A stretch of DNA of 14,172 bases from CAYJHC01 sp964370075 (lineage in GTDB: Bacteria > Bacillota > Clostridia > Peptostreptococcales > Anaerovoracaceae). The notes beneath the pieces were generated by a model. That model did not search any database. It was not told the origin of the DNA and worked only from the letters and a program-made list of their open reading frames with translations. The position numbers and the translations under genes are program-made. Below are positions 1 to 7,439 of the stretch, one piece after another; position 1 is the first letter of the stretch, and every line of letters begins with the position of its first letter. The stretch is from NCBI GenBank assembly GCA_964370075.1, contig CAYJHC010000051.1:1-14172 (forward strand). Direction: 5' to 3'.

Positions 1-1518
1 TTTGTTCTTCCTTATGTATTAATTGCGCTGCAGCAAAACACTAACTATGCAACTGCTGAAGAAATTAATGCAATAAAAGGATATATTATGGACCAAAAAG
101 ATGGTTGGATGAGCACAGGGTTCGGTACAGATGGAATGACACCGGTAATACTAGCACTTTCGCCATATTATGGAGAGGCAGAGGTGAAAACTGCTGTTGA
201 TGAAGCGGTAGTAGCTTTAGAAGCCTTCCAAAAAGAAAATGGAGCCTTATACTCGGAAGGGTTTGAAACATATGGCGCCTCTTCTACAGGCATAGCAATT
301 GCAGCGTTAGTATCTATAGGAGTAGACCCTGAAACAGTAACTCACGGAACAAGTGGGGCTAGCCTAGTGGATGGAGTAACTAGCTACTATGATGAAGCAA
401 CAGGAAAAATAAGTCCGACAGACAACTCTTTTGGTACAGAACAAGGACTTCGTGGATTAATAGCAGCAACAAACTACACAAGCGGTAGTACATATAACGT
501 GTTTGACTTCTCCGCAGTAACTAAAGTAGCTTATAAAGAAGATGTTACAGTAACATTTGTAGCAAACGGAGGAGCAAGCATAAAAGCTCAAACAATTGAA
601 AATGGTCAAACTGCAATGGTGCCAATGAGATATACGAAAGATGGATATATCTTTGGTGGTTGGTATACAAGTAGCAAGTTTGAGGGAGCTGAGTATGACT
701 TTACTTCAGCAGTAACAAAAAATATAACCCTATATGCTAAATGGATACCTGTAAAAGATGTTGTAGAAGCTGAGCAAGCAAAGATTGAGAATTTAGATGC
801 AAGTGATTCAAGCAATAAAGATGATATTGTAGATGCAGCCAAAAGTGCAATTGGAGCGGTACAAGACGCAAATATAGAAACCGTAAGAAACGACCAGGCT
901 GTTTTGGATTCACTTAAAGTGATAGAAGAAAAAGTCTTAGAAGCGTATGGAGTAAGTGTTGAAAGCCCATTACCTACAATAAATAGCGACGTTGAAGAAA
1001 AGGACAAACTTCCAGCGCAGGCAGTAGGAGTAACAGGCCTTGCGCTATCAATACTTGACGCTGGAATGATAGAGGAAATTAAATCTGTTGGGGTTAATGT
1101 GGTACAGTCAAAATCTGTAGATGGTAAACTAATCCTTGATATTACACCAATAGTGACAGATACGTTAGGCACCGTGACTACAATTTCTAATGACAATATT
1201 ACGGCTCCAGTTACTTTGAAGATATATTTAAACGATAACTTCGAAGGCGAAAGAGTTTCCATTCTTCACAAGTTTACTGGTGGTGGACAGGAAACTATTG
1301 AAACAGACATAATGGAAGATGCTAATGGAAAATACATTGAGTTCACTGTTACAAAGTTTTCTACGTTTGAAATAGGTGCTATAGAGACAACTGGATCGAA
1401 CCTAGTAGGAACTCCTCTTACTGGAGATAATTCAAACCTATTAGCAATGACTTTATTGCTAATTGCATCTTTAGTAGGAATGGCAGCTGTGATTTACAGA
1501 AGAAAATTCTCAAAGTAA
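1..1518 (+). CDS. Wall-anchored surface protein with helical-repeat (prenyltransferase-like) and InlB-type domains, 5' end missing
   Basis: The reading frame is open from base 1, so the N-terminus lies outside the window; 505 residues are visible. Residues 1-175 are helical, with Gly/Ala-rich turns resembling the alpha/alpha-toroid (squalene cyclase/prenyltransferase-like) repeats found in DUF4430-associated proteins. Residues 183-248 form an InlB/Listeria-Bacteroides repeat (VTFVANGG near the start, GGWYTS, and LYAKW at the end). A charged helical stretch follows (about 250-320), then a beta-rich module ending FSTFEIG. The C-terminus has TPLTGD, a hydrophobic segment and RRKFSK, which looks like a sortase signal with Thr in place of Leu in LPxTG. 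The product is therefore probably attached to the cell wall. The next genes encode a DUF4430 protein and an ECF transporter, so a ligand-capture role, perhaps for corrinoids, is an inference. Adhesion is the main alternative. Confidence 0.8.
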   Translation, partial: FVLPYVLIALQQNTNYATAEEINAIKGYIMDQKDGWMSTGFGTDGMTPVILALSPYYGEAEVKTAVDEAVVALEAFQKENGALYSEGFETYGASSTGIAIAALVSIGVDPETVTHGTSGASLVDGVTSYYDEATGKISPTDNSFGTEQGLRGLIAATNYTSGSTYNVFDFSAVTKVAYKEDVTVTFVANGGASIKAQTIENGQTAMVPMRYTKDGYIFGGWYTSSKFEGAEYDFTSAVTKNITLYAKWIPVKDVVEAEQAKIENLDASDSSNKDDIVDAAKSAIGAVQDANIETVRNDQAVLDSLKVIEEKVLEAYGVSVESPLPTINSDVEEKDKLPAQAVGVTGLALSILDAGMIEEIKSVGVNVVQSKSVDGKLILDITPIVTDTLGTVTTISNDNITAPVTLKIYLNDNFEGERVSILHKFTGGGQETIETDIMEDANGKYIEFTVTKFSTFEIGAIETTGSNLVGTPLTGDNSNLLAMTLLLIASLVGMAAVIYRRKFSK

Positions 1519-1560
1519 ATAAAAAAATAATATTCCTGTAAAGTCAGGAAACAAACAAAA

Positions 1561-1590
1561 AGCCTGATACGCATATAAAGTGTATCAGGC
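1561..1590 (+). terminator. Hairpin between surface gene and transporter operon, probably leaky
   Basis: GCCTGATACGC (1562-1572) pairs with GTGTATCAGGC (1580-1590), giving an 11-bp stem with one G-U pair and a 7-base loop. Only four T residues follow before GGG, so termination is probably partial. A smaller 6-bp hairpin (TTCCTG/CAGGAA, 1533-1550) lies just upstream. The same element recurs at 5872-5901. Confidence 0.6.
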
Positions 1591-1602
1591 ATTTTGGGCA
1601 GA

Positions 1603-1610
1603 AGGGGAGG
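1603..1610 (+). promoter_or_regulatory. Ribosome binding site fixing a TTG start
   Basis: AGGGGAGG lies 7 bases before TTG at 1618. The in-frame TTG at 1594 lies in the tail of the preceding hairpin and upstream of this site, so it is not the likely start. Confidence 0.7.
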
Positions 1611-1617
1611 CAAAAAA

Positions 1618-2337
1618 TTGGACAAGATATTAAGCAAAATAAAAGAGCTAAAAGGAAGAAAATTAAAAATTGCAGTATTTGCATTGGTTGCAATTTTGGC
1701 TATAGGTGCATTTGGTGTTTTTGCCATTGAAGGCCCTGGAAATGGAGAAGATTCCAAGCAGGCAACAAATAGCCAAGATGTTGAAGATGGCGAGGATGAT
1801 GGGGAGAGTTCTGATAGTGATAGCAAAGATGGAGAAAACGACAAAGACGGAGAAGATGATAAAGATGGAGAAGAGTCATCATCTAAAGAGGGAAGTTCAT
1901 CTTCTGAAGGAAATAGCTCGTCTTCAAGTTCAAGTGGAAGCTCTGGTGCCAATGAAGCTGCGACGCCAGCTCCTTCAAACGATATTACCGTATATATTTC
2001 GGCAAGCTGTAGAAGCATAATTGATAACAAATCTACCATTGATAATGCAGCTTTAGTTCAAGCAGCAGGCAGTGGCTACCTTGTTGGGACTTATGTTACT
2101 GTTCCTAAGGGATCTACTGCATTACAAGCCTCGCAGGCAGCTGGTGATTTTCGTGCTGATGGAACAGGATATGTGTATCGAATTGGAGGAGTTGCAGCAG
2201 GTGAAGCAGGAGTTTTAAGTGGATGGATGTATACAGTAAATGGCAGTAGGCCTAGTACAAGCGCAAGCAAATACACCCTTAATGATGGAGACAGTGTAAA
2301 ATGGGGTTATACTCTTGATGGGAGCAGTGCTTATTAA
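1618..2337 (+). CDS. Membrane-anchored DUF4430 protein (intrinsic-factor beta-domain-like), corrinoid-uptake candidate
   Basis: This 239-residue protein starts at TTG, chosen because a strong ribosome binding site sits 7 bases upstream. A basic N-terminus is followed by one hydrophobic segment (residues 17-37), an uncleaved anchor or a signal peptide. Residues 40-120 are an unstructured Asp/Glu/Lys/Ser stalk with KDGE-type repeats and a polyserine run. Residues 122-239 are a beta-rich domain ending in the DUF4430 pattern: SGWMYTVNG (201-209), a P, then LNDGDSVKWGYT (221-232). DUF4430 is related to the C-terminal beta domain of intrinsic factor and transcobalamin. The stop codon overlaps the next start (TAATG), so it is translationally coupled to the EcfT gene. 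I infer an extracellular ligand-binding helper of the ECF importer. The specificity is not shown directly. Confidence 0.82.
   Translation: MDKILSKIKELKGRKLKIAVFALVAILAIGAFGVFAIEGPGNGEDSKQATNSQDVEDGEDDGESSDSDSKDGENDKDGEDDKDGEESSSKEGSSSSEGNSSSSSSSGSSGANEAATPAPSNDITVYISASCRSIIDNKSTIDNAALVQAAGSGYLVGTYVTVPKGSTALQASQAAGDFRADGTGYVYRIGGVAAGEAGVLSGWMYTVNGSRPSTSASKYTLNDGDSVKWGYTLDGSSAY
1825..1875 (+). repeat. 18-bp in-frame tandem repeat in the acidic stalk
   Basis: Nearly three units (1825-1842, 1843-1860 and partial 1861-1875) encode KDGEND, KDGEDD and KDGEE. The unit is a multiple of three, so copy-number change would lengthen or shorten the stalk without a frameshift. Confidence 0.7.
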
Positions 2338-3236
2338 TGGCTAGAGAAGTAAAAGACGCATTTGAAGAATTTCATCCTATCATCAATCTGGGATTTTTCC
2401 TAGGGATGATTGTAAGTACAATGCTGTTCTTTGATATGGTATTTATACCAATATCATTTTTTGCAGCATTTACCTACGGTTTTTACGTGGGAAGAAAAAA
2501 ATTCATAAAAATGGTCTTTATATTTGTTATTCCAGTAATGGTAATATCGATAATAGTTAATCTCTATACGAATCAGCTAGGCAGTGAAATACTATTCTAC
2601 TTTTTAGGAAGAGAAGTATATTATGAAGCTCTAATATATGGTTTAATTACAGCAATGTCATTTGGAAGTATTTTGATGTGGTTTTATGCCTATAATTATG
2701 TGGTATCAAGTGACAAATTTCTTTATGTCTTTGGAAAAATAATTCCCACATTGTCATTGGTATTTTCAATGGTCTTAAGGTTTATTCCTTTATTTCACAA
2801 AAGGGCTACCTTAATATCAACAGGTCAAAAATGCATTGGACATGATATGGGCTCAGGAACTAAAAAAGAAAGAGCACGGCATGGTGTAAAGATATTGTCT
2901 ATAATGACAACTTGGTCTTTGGAAAATTCAATAGATACTTCAGATTCTATGAAGGCTAGAGGTTATGGCTTGCCAGGTAGGTCTTCTTACACTCAGTTTG
3001 TATTCTCTCCAAGAGATGGAATGTTAATGGCTGTATTTGTAATTTTGCTAGGAATTATCTTTGCGGGAATACCTACTTCTGGAATAAAGGTACTATACTA
3101 TCCTGAAATATATTGGGAATATGAAAGTAGTTATTGGCCATTTATTTATATAGGCGCAGCAATCTTCGCATTTTATCCTATTTTACTAAATTTGAAAGAG
3201 GCAATTAGATGGAAATATTTAGAATCAAAAATTTAA
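2337..3236 (+). CDS. ECF transporter transmembrane component (EcfT / CbrV-like)
   Basis: This is the 299-residue membrane-spanning T component of a group II energy-coupling-factor vitamin importer, which couples ATP hydrolysis to movement of the substrate-binding S component. Hydrophobic segments occur near residues 18-50, 57-77, 97-122, 133-152, 228-245 and 266-285. The cytoplasmic coupling region (about 145-215) carries the family signature SMKARGYG at 204-211, whose Ala-Arg-Gly contacts the ATPases. The start overlaps the previous stop (TAATG) and the end overlaps the next gene by 28 bases, so the three genes are tightly coupled. In Firmicutes, T components with their own dedicated ATPases in this arrangement include the predicted cobalamin system CbrTUV. 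Assignment to that system rests on context. Confidence 0.85.
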   Translation: MAREVKDAFEEFHPIINLGFFLGMIVSTMLFFDMVFIPISFFAAFTYGFYVGRKKFIKMVFIFVIPVMVISIIVNLYTNQLGSEILFYFLGREVYYEALIYGLITAMSFGSILMWFYAYNYVVSSDKFLYVFGKIIPTLSLVFSMVLRFIPLFHKRATLISTGQKCIGHDMGSGTKKERARHGVKILSIMTTWSLENSIDTSDSMKARGYGLPGRSSYTQFVFSPRDGMLMAVFVILLGIIFAGIPTSGIKVLYYPEIYWEYESSYWPFIYIGAAIFAFYPILLNLKEAIRWKYLESKI

Positions 3237-5782
3237 GCTTTGCATATCCCAAAAGGGAAGTTCCAGCTATCGAGAATCTTTCTCTGGATGTTGAAAGAGG
3301 AGAGTTCCTCGTAGTTATGGGAAAGTCTGGTTCAGGGAAGAGCACTCTGTTAAGAAACTTAAAACCTGCTCTTGCTCCCAATGGAGAAAAAACAGGGGAA
3401 ATATTCTTTGAAAAAGAAGAGGGATCTGGTCTTGTTAGTCTTGAAGATTTAGAGCCTAGAGTCCAAGCTTCGGCTATTGGTTATGTATTACAGAACCCAG
3501 ACAACCAGATTGTAACAGATAAGGTTTGGCATGAACTTGCATTTGGATTAGAAAATTTAGGTCTAGAAAAGAATGTAATTAGAATGAGAGTTTCTGAAAT
3601 GGCTAATTTTTTTGGAATACAAAGTTGGTTTAATAAAGACACGAAGGAACTTTCTGGAGGTCAAAAACAAACACTTAATCTTGCTGCGGTAATGGTAATG
3701 AAGCCACAGGTATTAATTTTAGATGAGCCAACATCTCAGCTAGACCCTATAGCAGCTTCAGATTTTCTGCAGGTAATACGAAAAATAAATAGAGAAATAG
3801 GAACTACAATTATCCTTTCTGAGCATAGGCTAGATGAAGTTCTTCCAATAGCGGATAGGGCTGTAGTAATTGAAGATGGGAAGATAATTGCGGATGATAA
3901 ACCTGAAAATGTAGGAGGCATATTATCTAAAGAAAAAAACAATATGTTTGCGGCAATGCCAGCACCTATGCAAGCGTATAGTAAGGTTTATGAGCAGGGT
4001 TATGGAGTAGACTTAAGTTGTCCCATTGACGTTAGAGGCGGGAGACTTTGGCTAAATAAAATACTAAAAGGTAGAGAAGTAGAAGTTAGAAATATAGAGA
4101 ATAAGTATAACAATGACAATAAGGGGAAGGTGATCTTTGACCTGAAAGATGTTTGGTTTAGATACGCCAAAGACCAAAAGGATGTTGTTAAGGGCCTAGA
4201 TCTAAAGGTAAGAGAAGGGGAAATACTTGCCTTAGTAGGAGGAAATGGTACAGGGAAAACCACTATCCTGAATATTCTAGCAGGACTAAGAAAGGCATAT
4301 CGGGGGAAAGTAAAGCTTTTCGACAAGAATATAGATAAATATGAAAACCAAGAACTTCGTAAAGGATTGCTTGGAATGTTACCACAAGATCCACAATCTA
4401 TATTTGTTGCAGACAAGGTGAAAGAAGATTTGTTAGAAGTCCTAATTGGAAGAGGCTTGTCGGAAGAGGAAAAAGAAGCAGAGATAAAGAAGGTTGTTGA
4501 AATTACAGAAGTTGAAAACCTTCTAGAGTCACATCCTTATGATATTAGTGGAGGAGAGCAGCAACGGGTTGCTCTTGCAAAGATTTTGCTTTTAAATCCA
4601 AAGGTGATTCTGTTAGATGAACCAACAAAAGGAATAGATAATTTCTTTAAGAAAAAACTAGGGGAGGTTTTGAGAAAACTAAAAGACGAGGGAAAGACAA
4701 TAATAGTGGTTTCTCATGATATTGAATTCTCTGGGCAGTATGCAGATAGATGTGCTATGGTATTTGAAGGAAAGATTACGACAGAAGGAAATGCAAATGA
4801 TTTCTTTTCTGGGAATAGCTTTTATACCACATCTGCAAATAAAATGTCTTCTCACATATTTAATAATGCAATTACAGCAGACAATGTTGCGGAGCTGGTA
4901 ATTGAGAACATTAATAGAGATGACGAAAAAAAAAAGAGTTGTAATAAAACAGATGATGAGATAGATAAGTCTGAAGAAAAGCTTGGGAAAAGTTTGGGGC
5001 AAGGAAAGGAAGAACTAGAAGCAGAAGATCTAGAAAAGAAGTTAAAAAAAAATAAGCTTAAACATAGGGCTTTGGTAGGGGCTGTGGTTGCGGCAATGGC
5101 TGGAGGTATATATGCTAGTATCCAAGTTGGAATGGCAACTAGCTTTTATCTTACAAGTGCGCTGATGATATTTTGCATGATGGTGCCATTTTTTATAACC
5201 TTTGAACGAAGCAAGCCGAAAGCTAGGGAACTAGTGCTGCTAGCTGTAATTATTGCATTGGCAGTGGCTGGAAGAGCAGCCTTCTTTATGGTTCCTCAGG
5301 TTAAGCCGATTCTGGCAGTTGTAATTGCAGGAAGCTATTGCTTAGGTCCTAATTCTGGGTTTATTGTAGGTGCTATGTCAGCATTTGTATCCAACTTCTT
5401 GTTCGGGCAAGGCCCTTGGACTCCTTGGCAGATGATTGCTATGGGAATACTCGGAATGTTAGCAGGACTAATTGGAAAAAGAGCAAGAAAAAGCAATAGC
5501 GAAAAGAGGGCAGGTAAGGAAGCGGTTAAAGTGTCCATGTGGTTCGCTGTAGCTGGAGGCATAGGAACATTTTTAATCTATGGGCTATTTGTGGATATAT
5601 GGACTATATTTGGATTTGGATCGGTTACCTTAGAATCCATATTACTGATATATATGGCTGCAATACCATTTAACGGAGTATTTGCAATTTCAACTGCAAT
5701 ATTCTTGTTATTGTTTGCAAATCCTATTATTAATAAGATTGAAAGAATAAAATTAAAGTATGGATTTGAGCTAGATCGATAG
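3209..5782 (+). CDS. ECF transporter fusion: two ATPase domains plus S component (CbrU-CbrT-like)
   Basis: This 857-residue protein has three parts. ABC domain 1 has Walker A GKSGSGKST (38-46), Q-loop Q95, signature LSGGQKQ (148-154), Walker B VLILDE (168-173) and His206. ABC domain 2 has GGNGTGKTT (344-352), Q393, ISGGEQQ (446-452), VILLDE (466-471) and His503. A charged linker (about 565-618) leads to a membrane domain (619-857) with about six helices. Its motifs GRAAFFMVPQVKP (688-700) and SNFLFGQGPWTPWQM (728-742) are typical of ECF S components of the CbrT-like group. ATG at 3209 has GAAAGAGG 7 bases upstream. Both ATPase sites look intact. One polypeptide therefore supplies both ATPases and the substrate-binding subunit, and the T component comes from the gene just upstream. 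A corrinoid substrate is inferred from the adjacent DUF4430 protein and B12-linked genes. Confidence 0.88.
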   Translation: MEIFRIKNLSFAYPKREVPAIENLSLDVERGEFLVVMGKSGSGKSTLLRNLKPALAPNGEKTGEIFFEKEEGSGLVSLEDLEPRVQASAIGYVLQNPDNQIVTDKVWHELAFGLENLGLEKNVIRMRVSEMANFFGIQSWFNKDTKELSGGQKQTLNLAAVMVMKPQVLILDEPTSQLDPIAASDFLQVIRKINREIGTTIILSEHRLDEVLPIADRAVVIEDGKIIADDKPENVGGILSKEKNNMFAAMPAPMQAYSKVYEQGYGVDLSCPIDVRGGRLWLNKILKGREVEVRNIENKYNNDNKGKVIFDLKDVWFRYAKDQKDVVKGLDLKVREGEILALVGGNGTGKTTILNILAGLRKAYRGKVKLFDKNIDKYENQELRKGLLGMLPQDPQSIFVADKVKEDLLEVLIGRGLSEEEKEAEIKKVVEITEVENLLESHPYDISGGEQQRVALAKILLLNPKVILLDEPTKGIDNFFKKKLGEVLRKLKDEGKTIIVVSHDIEFSGQYADRCAMVFEGKITTEGNANDFFSGNSFYTTSANKMSSHIFNNAITADNVAELVIENINRDDEKKKSCNKTDDEIDKSEEKLGKSLGQGKEELEAEDLEKKLKKNKLKHRALVGAVVAAMAGGIYASIQVGMATSFYLTSALMIFCMMVPFFITFERSKPKARELVLLAVIIALAVAGRAAFFMVPQVKPILAVVIAGSYCLGPNSGFIVGAMSAFVSNFLFGQGPWTPWQMIAMGILGMLAGLIGKRARKSNSEKRAGKEAVKVSMWFAVAGGIGTFLIYGLFVDIWTIFGFGSVTLESILLIYMAAIPFNGVFAISTAIFLLLFANPIINKIERIKLKYGFELDR

Positions 5783-5784
5783 GA

Positions 5785-5829
5785 GCTGTAATTTACAGAA
5801 GAAATTTGCTAAATGCAAATAAAGAATAG
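5785..5829 (+). pseudogene. Vestigial 3' tail of a second surface-protein gene
   Basis: Two bases after the transporter stop, 15 codons read AVIYRRNLLNANKE and a stop. The first 21 bases match the tail of the wall-anchored gene (1486-1506, AVIYRRK) at 20 of 21 positions. The next match is the terminator hairpin, which begins 43 bases after the stop in both places. It has no start codon or ribosome binding site, so it is a remnant and not an expressed gene. Confidence 0.55.
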
Positions 5830-5871
5830 AGAACTTTAGCGATGGCAGGGCGAACTAGGAACGTAACAATA

Positions 5872-5906
5872 AGCCTGATATGCATTTAATGTGTATCAGG
5901 TTTTTT
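5872..5906 (+). terminator. Rho-independent terminator of the ECF operon
   Basis: CCTGATATGC (5874-5883) pairs with GTGTATCAGG (5891-5900) with two G-U pairs and a 7-base loop, followed by six T. It matches the hairpin at 1561-1590 at 26 of 30 positions but has a proper T tract, so it should terminate strongly. Confidence 0.85.
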
Positions 5907-6045
5907 AAAAAGTAGTAGCAGGAAAGGTAATCTTTAATAAGTTGGAGTTTTGGTTAGTAAATATATTACTCGAAAATTTAAGAAATATGGCTAATTTAGG
6001 CAAAAAAATAGGGGCAGAGTTAGAGCTGTGAAAGCGTAAGGGGTC

Positions 6046-6074
6046 ATGGCAAGTTTTTAAATTTATGGTATAAT
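6046..6074 (+). promoter_or_regulatory. Promoter of the PucR-type regulator gene
   Basis: A perfect -10 TATAAT (6069-6074) lies 17 bases after ATGGCA (6046-6051), a 4-of-6 match to TTGACA. The start codon at 6119 follows, with AGGGGGAGG at 6105-6113. The rest of the 5783-6118 intergenic stretch holds the vestigial gene tail and the terminator; I see nothing else in 5907-6045. Confidence 0.6.
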
Positions 6075-6118
6075 TAAAGGTGATTGGTTAGAGTTCAAAT
6101 AGCTAGGGGGAGGCTTAA

Positions 6119-7321
6119 ATGGCAGTAAAAATAAATGATTTGCTTAATATGCTAGGAAGTGAAGGCTTAGAAATTGTAGCAGGTGAAAATGGCATAGATA
6201 AAGAAGTAAGATGGACCTCAGTTATTACAAGCAGAGAATTACTTTCTTTTTCTAACGAAGGTGATTTGAACTTTGTCCCTGAAGTAGAGAAAATTGAACC
6301 AGAAGCAATGTATAAAATGGTTAGAGAGGCTAAGGATAGAAAACTAGCAGGTATGGTGTTCTCTATTAGGGATGGCGATACAAGTGAAATCCCCAATGAG
6401 ATTCTAGAGTATGCCCATGTAGAAAAATTTCCAATTTTGACTATTCCGTGGGAAAGCAAAATAACTGACTGGACAAAGAAAATTGGGATGATGGTTCTGG
6501 CCACAGGGAGCATTAAAGAAAGCGGGGAGGAAACCCTAAAAAGAATATTGATGGGGCTTATTCGTATTCCCCTCGACGCGAATACAAAGGAAAATTTAGC
6601 AGTAAATGAAATAAGTTTTTACGGAAATTATAGAGTTGCGCTTGTTCAAATAAGAAAAAATCAAGGGTGCGAGCAAGAGGCTTTTGATAAACTTCATGCG
6701 GTGTTAGGGAGAGAGCTGTTTTCATACTGCAGGAATAAAGGATATTTAGTTCCTCTCACCATAGGGTATGCAGTAGTGCTGGAAGGGATATTGGCAGAAA
6801 ACTTTACTGAAAAAGAATGCTTGGAGCTGGGAGTTATTACTGCAAAATTACAGGCCTTATATGATGAGGTTGATATCCGTATAGGCATAGGACAGTGCTA
6901 TGAGACTATAGAGAAGACATACTATAGTTATAATGAAGCCGTACTTGTAACAAATTTAATTTCGTCATCGATACAATCAAGGAAAAGAATATATAAATAT
7001 GATCAAATGGGTGCTTACAGAATTATATGGGAGTGTAAAAACCAGGATACCACTCTTGATTTTGCAAAAGAGCAGTTAGAAGCTTTAAAAACATATGATA
7101 AAGTAAATAATACAGAGTTGATGGAGTTTCTACAAAATTATTATAAATATAATGCAAACATAAAAGAGATTGGCGCACATATGTTTTTGCATAAAAATAC
7201 AGTACTTTATAAAATTAGAAAAATAGAAGCTATACTAGACTGTAACTTATCTTCTAAAGATGATAGTTTCAACATTCAACTCGCTTTGATGATTAACGAA
7301 ATATACAACATACATAGATAA
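6119..7321 (+). CDS. PucR-family transcriptional regulator
   Basis: This 400-residue cytoplasmic regulator starts at ATG with AGGGGGAGG just upstream. Residues 5-125 fit the PucR N-terminal sensor domain (INDLLNMLGSEGLEIVAGE near the start, WTSVITSRELLSF, then FPILTIPW). The middle (about 160-290) resembles the degenerate GGDEF-like region of CdaR/PucR proteins. The C-terminus (about 333-398) is the PucR helix-turn-helix: FLQNYYKYNANIKEIGAHMF, then LHKNTVLYKIRKIEAIL. PucR proteins often sit beside the catabolic operon they control and sense its substrate. The 118-base gap to the co-directional methyltransferase gene makes that gene the likely target. Such regulators commonly sit next to corrinoid methyltransferase genes in Clostridia. 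The effector is unknown, and nothing here supports purine catabolism. Confidence 0.85.
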   Translation: MAVKINDLLNMLGSEGLEIVAGENGIDKEVRWTSVITSRELLSFSNEGDLNFVPEVEKIEPEAMYKMVREAKDRKLAGMVFSIRDGDTSEIPNEILEYAHVEKFPILTIPWESKITDWTKKIGMMVLATGSIKESGEETLKRILMGLIRIPLDANTKENLAVNEISFYGNYRVALVQIRKNQGCEQEAFDKLHAVLGRELFSYCRNKGYLVPLTIGYAVVLEGILAENFTEKECLELGVITAKLQALYDEVDIRIGIGQCYETIEKTYYSYNEAVLVTNLISSSIQSRKRIYKYDQMGAYRIIWECKNQDTTLDFAKEQLEALKTYDKVNNTELMEFLQNYYKYNANIKEIGAHMFLHKNTVLYKIRKIEAILDCNLSSKDDSFNIQLALMINEIYNIHR

Positions 7322-7396
7322 TTTTACAAATTTATTTGTTATATAGAACATATAAAAAGAGGAAAGTAAGTAATATACTATAGTCAACGAATGAGT

Positions 7397-7411
7397 TGTA
7401 CTGTAGGTACA
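7397..7411. promoter_or_regulatory. Candidate operator palindrome upstream of the methyltransferase gene
   Basis: TGTAC and GTACA form a perfect inverted repeat separated by 5 bases, 29 bases before the start codon. A possible -10 TATACT (7374-7379) has no recognisable -35, which would fit an activator-dependent promoter. Binding by the upstream PucR protein is a guess; the short arms could arise by chance. Confidence 0.3.
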
Positions 7412-7439
7412 GATTTAATACTATATGGAGGTATAAATA

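Noticed and set aside
606..1262. Open frame of 218 codons on the minus strand inside the surface gene
   Set aside because: It is fully covered by a well-supported plus-strand gene with recognisable domains; its Ser/Thr-rich translation matches no family I know and it has no convincing ribosome binding site.
1594..1617. Upstream TTG start for the DUF4430 gene
   Set aside because: It lies in the terminator tail, before the ribosome binding site that clearly serves TTG at 1618.
1706..2020. Plus-strand 104-codon frame rich in Lys/Met within the stalk region
   Set aside because: It is an out-of-frame reading of the same repetitive codons; the DUF4430 frame has the membrane anchor and the domain.
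1494..2039. Minus-strand open frame of 181 codons opposite the acidic stalk
   Set aside because: Its Ser/Pro/Leu-rich sequence is the reverse-complement image of the Asp/Glu/Ser repeats of the DUF4430 protein.
5907..7439. Cobalamin riboswitch in the intergenic regions flanking the regulator
   Set aside because: I found no B12-box-like conserved core or suitable multi-helix leader here or in the other intergenic regions; the leader of the first operon lies outside the window.
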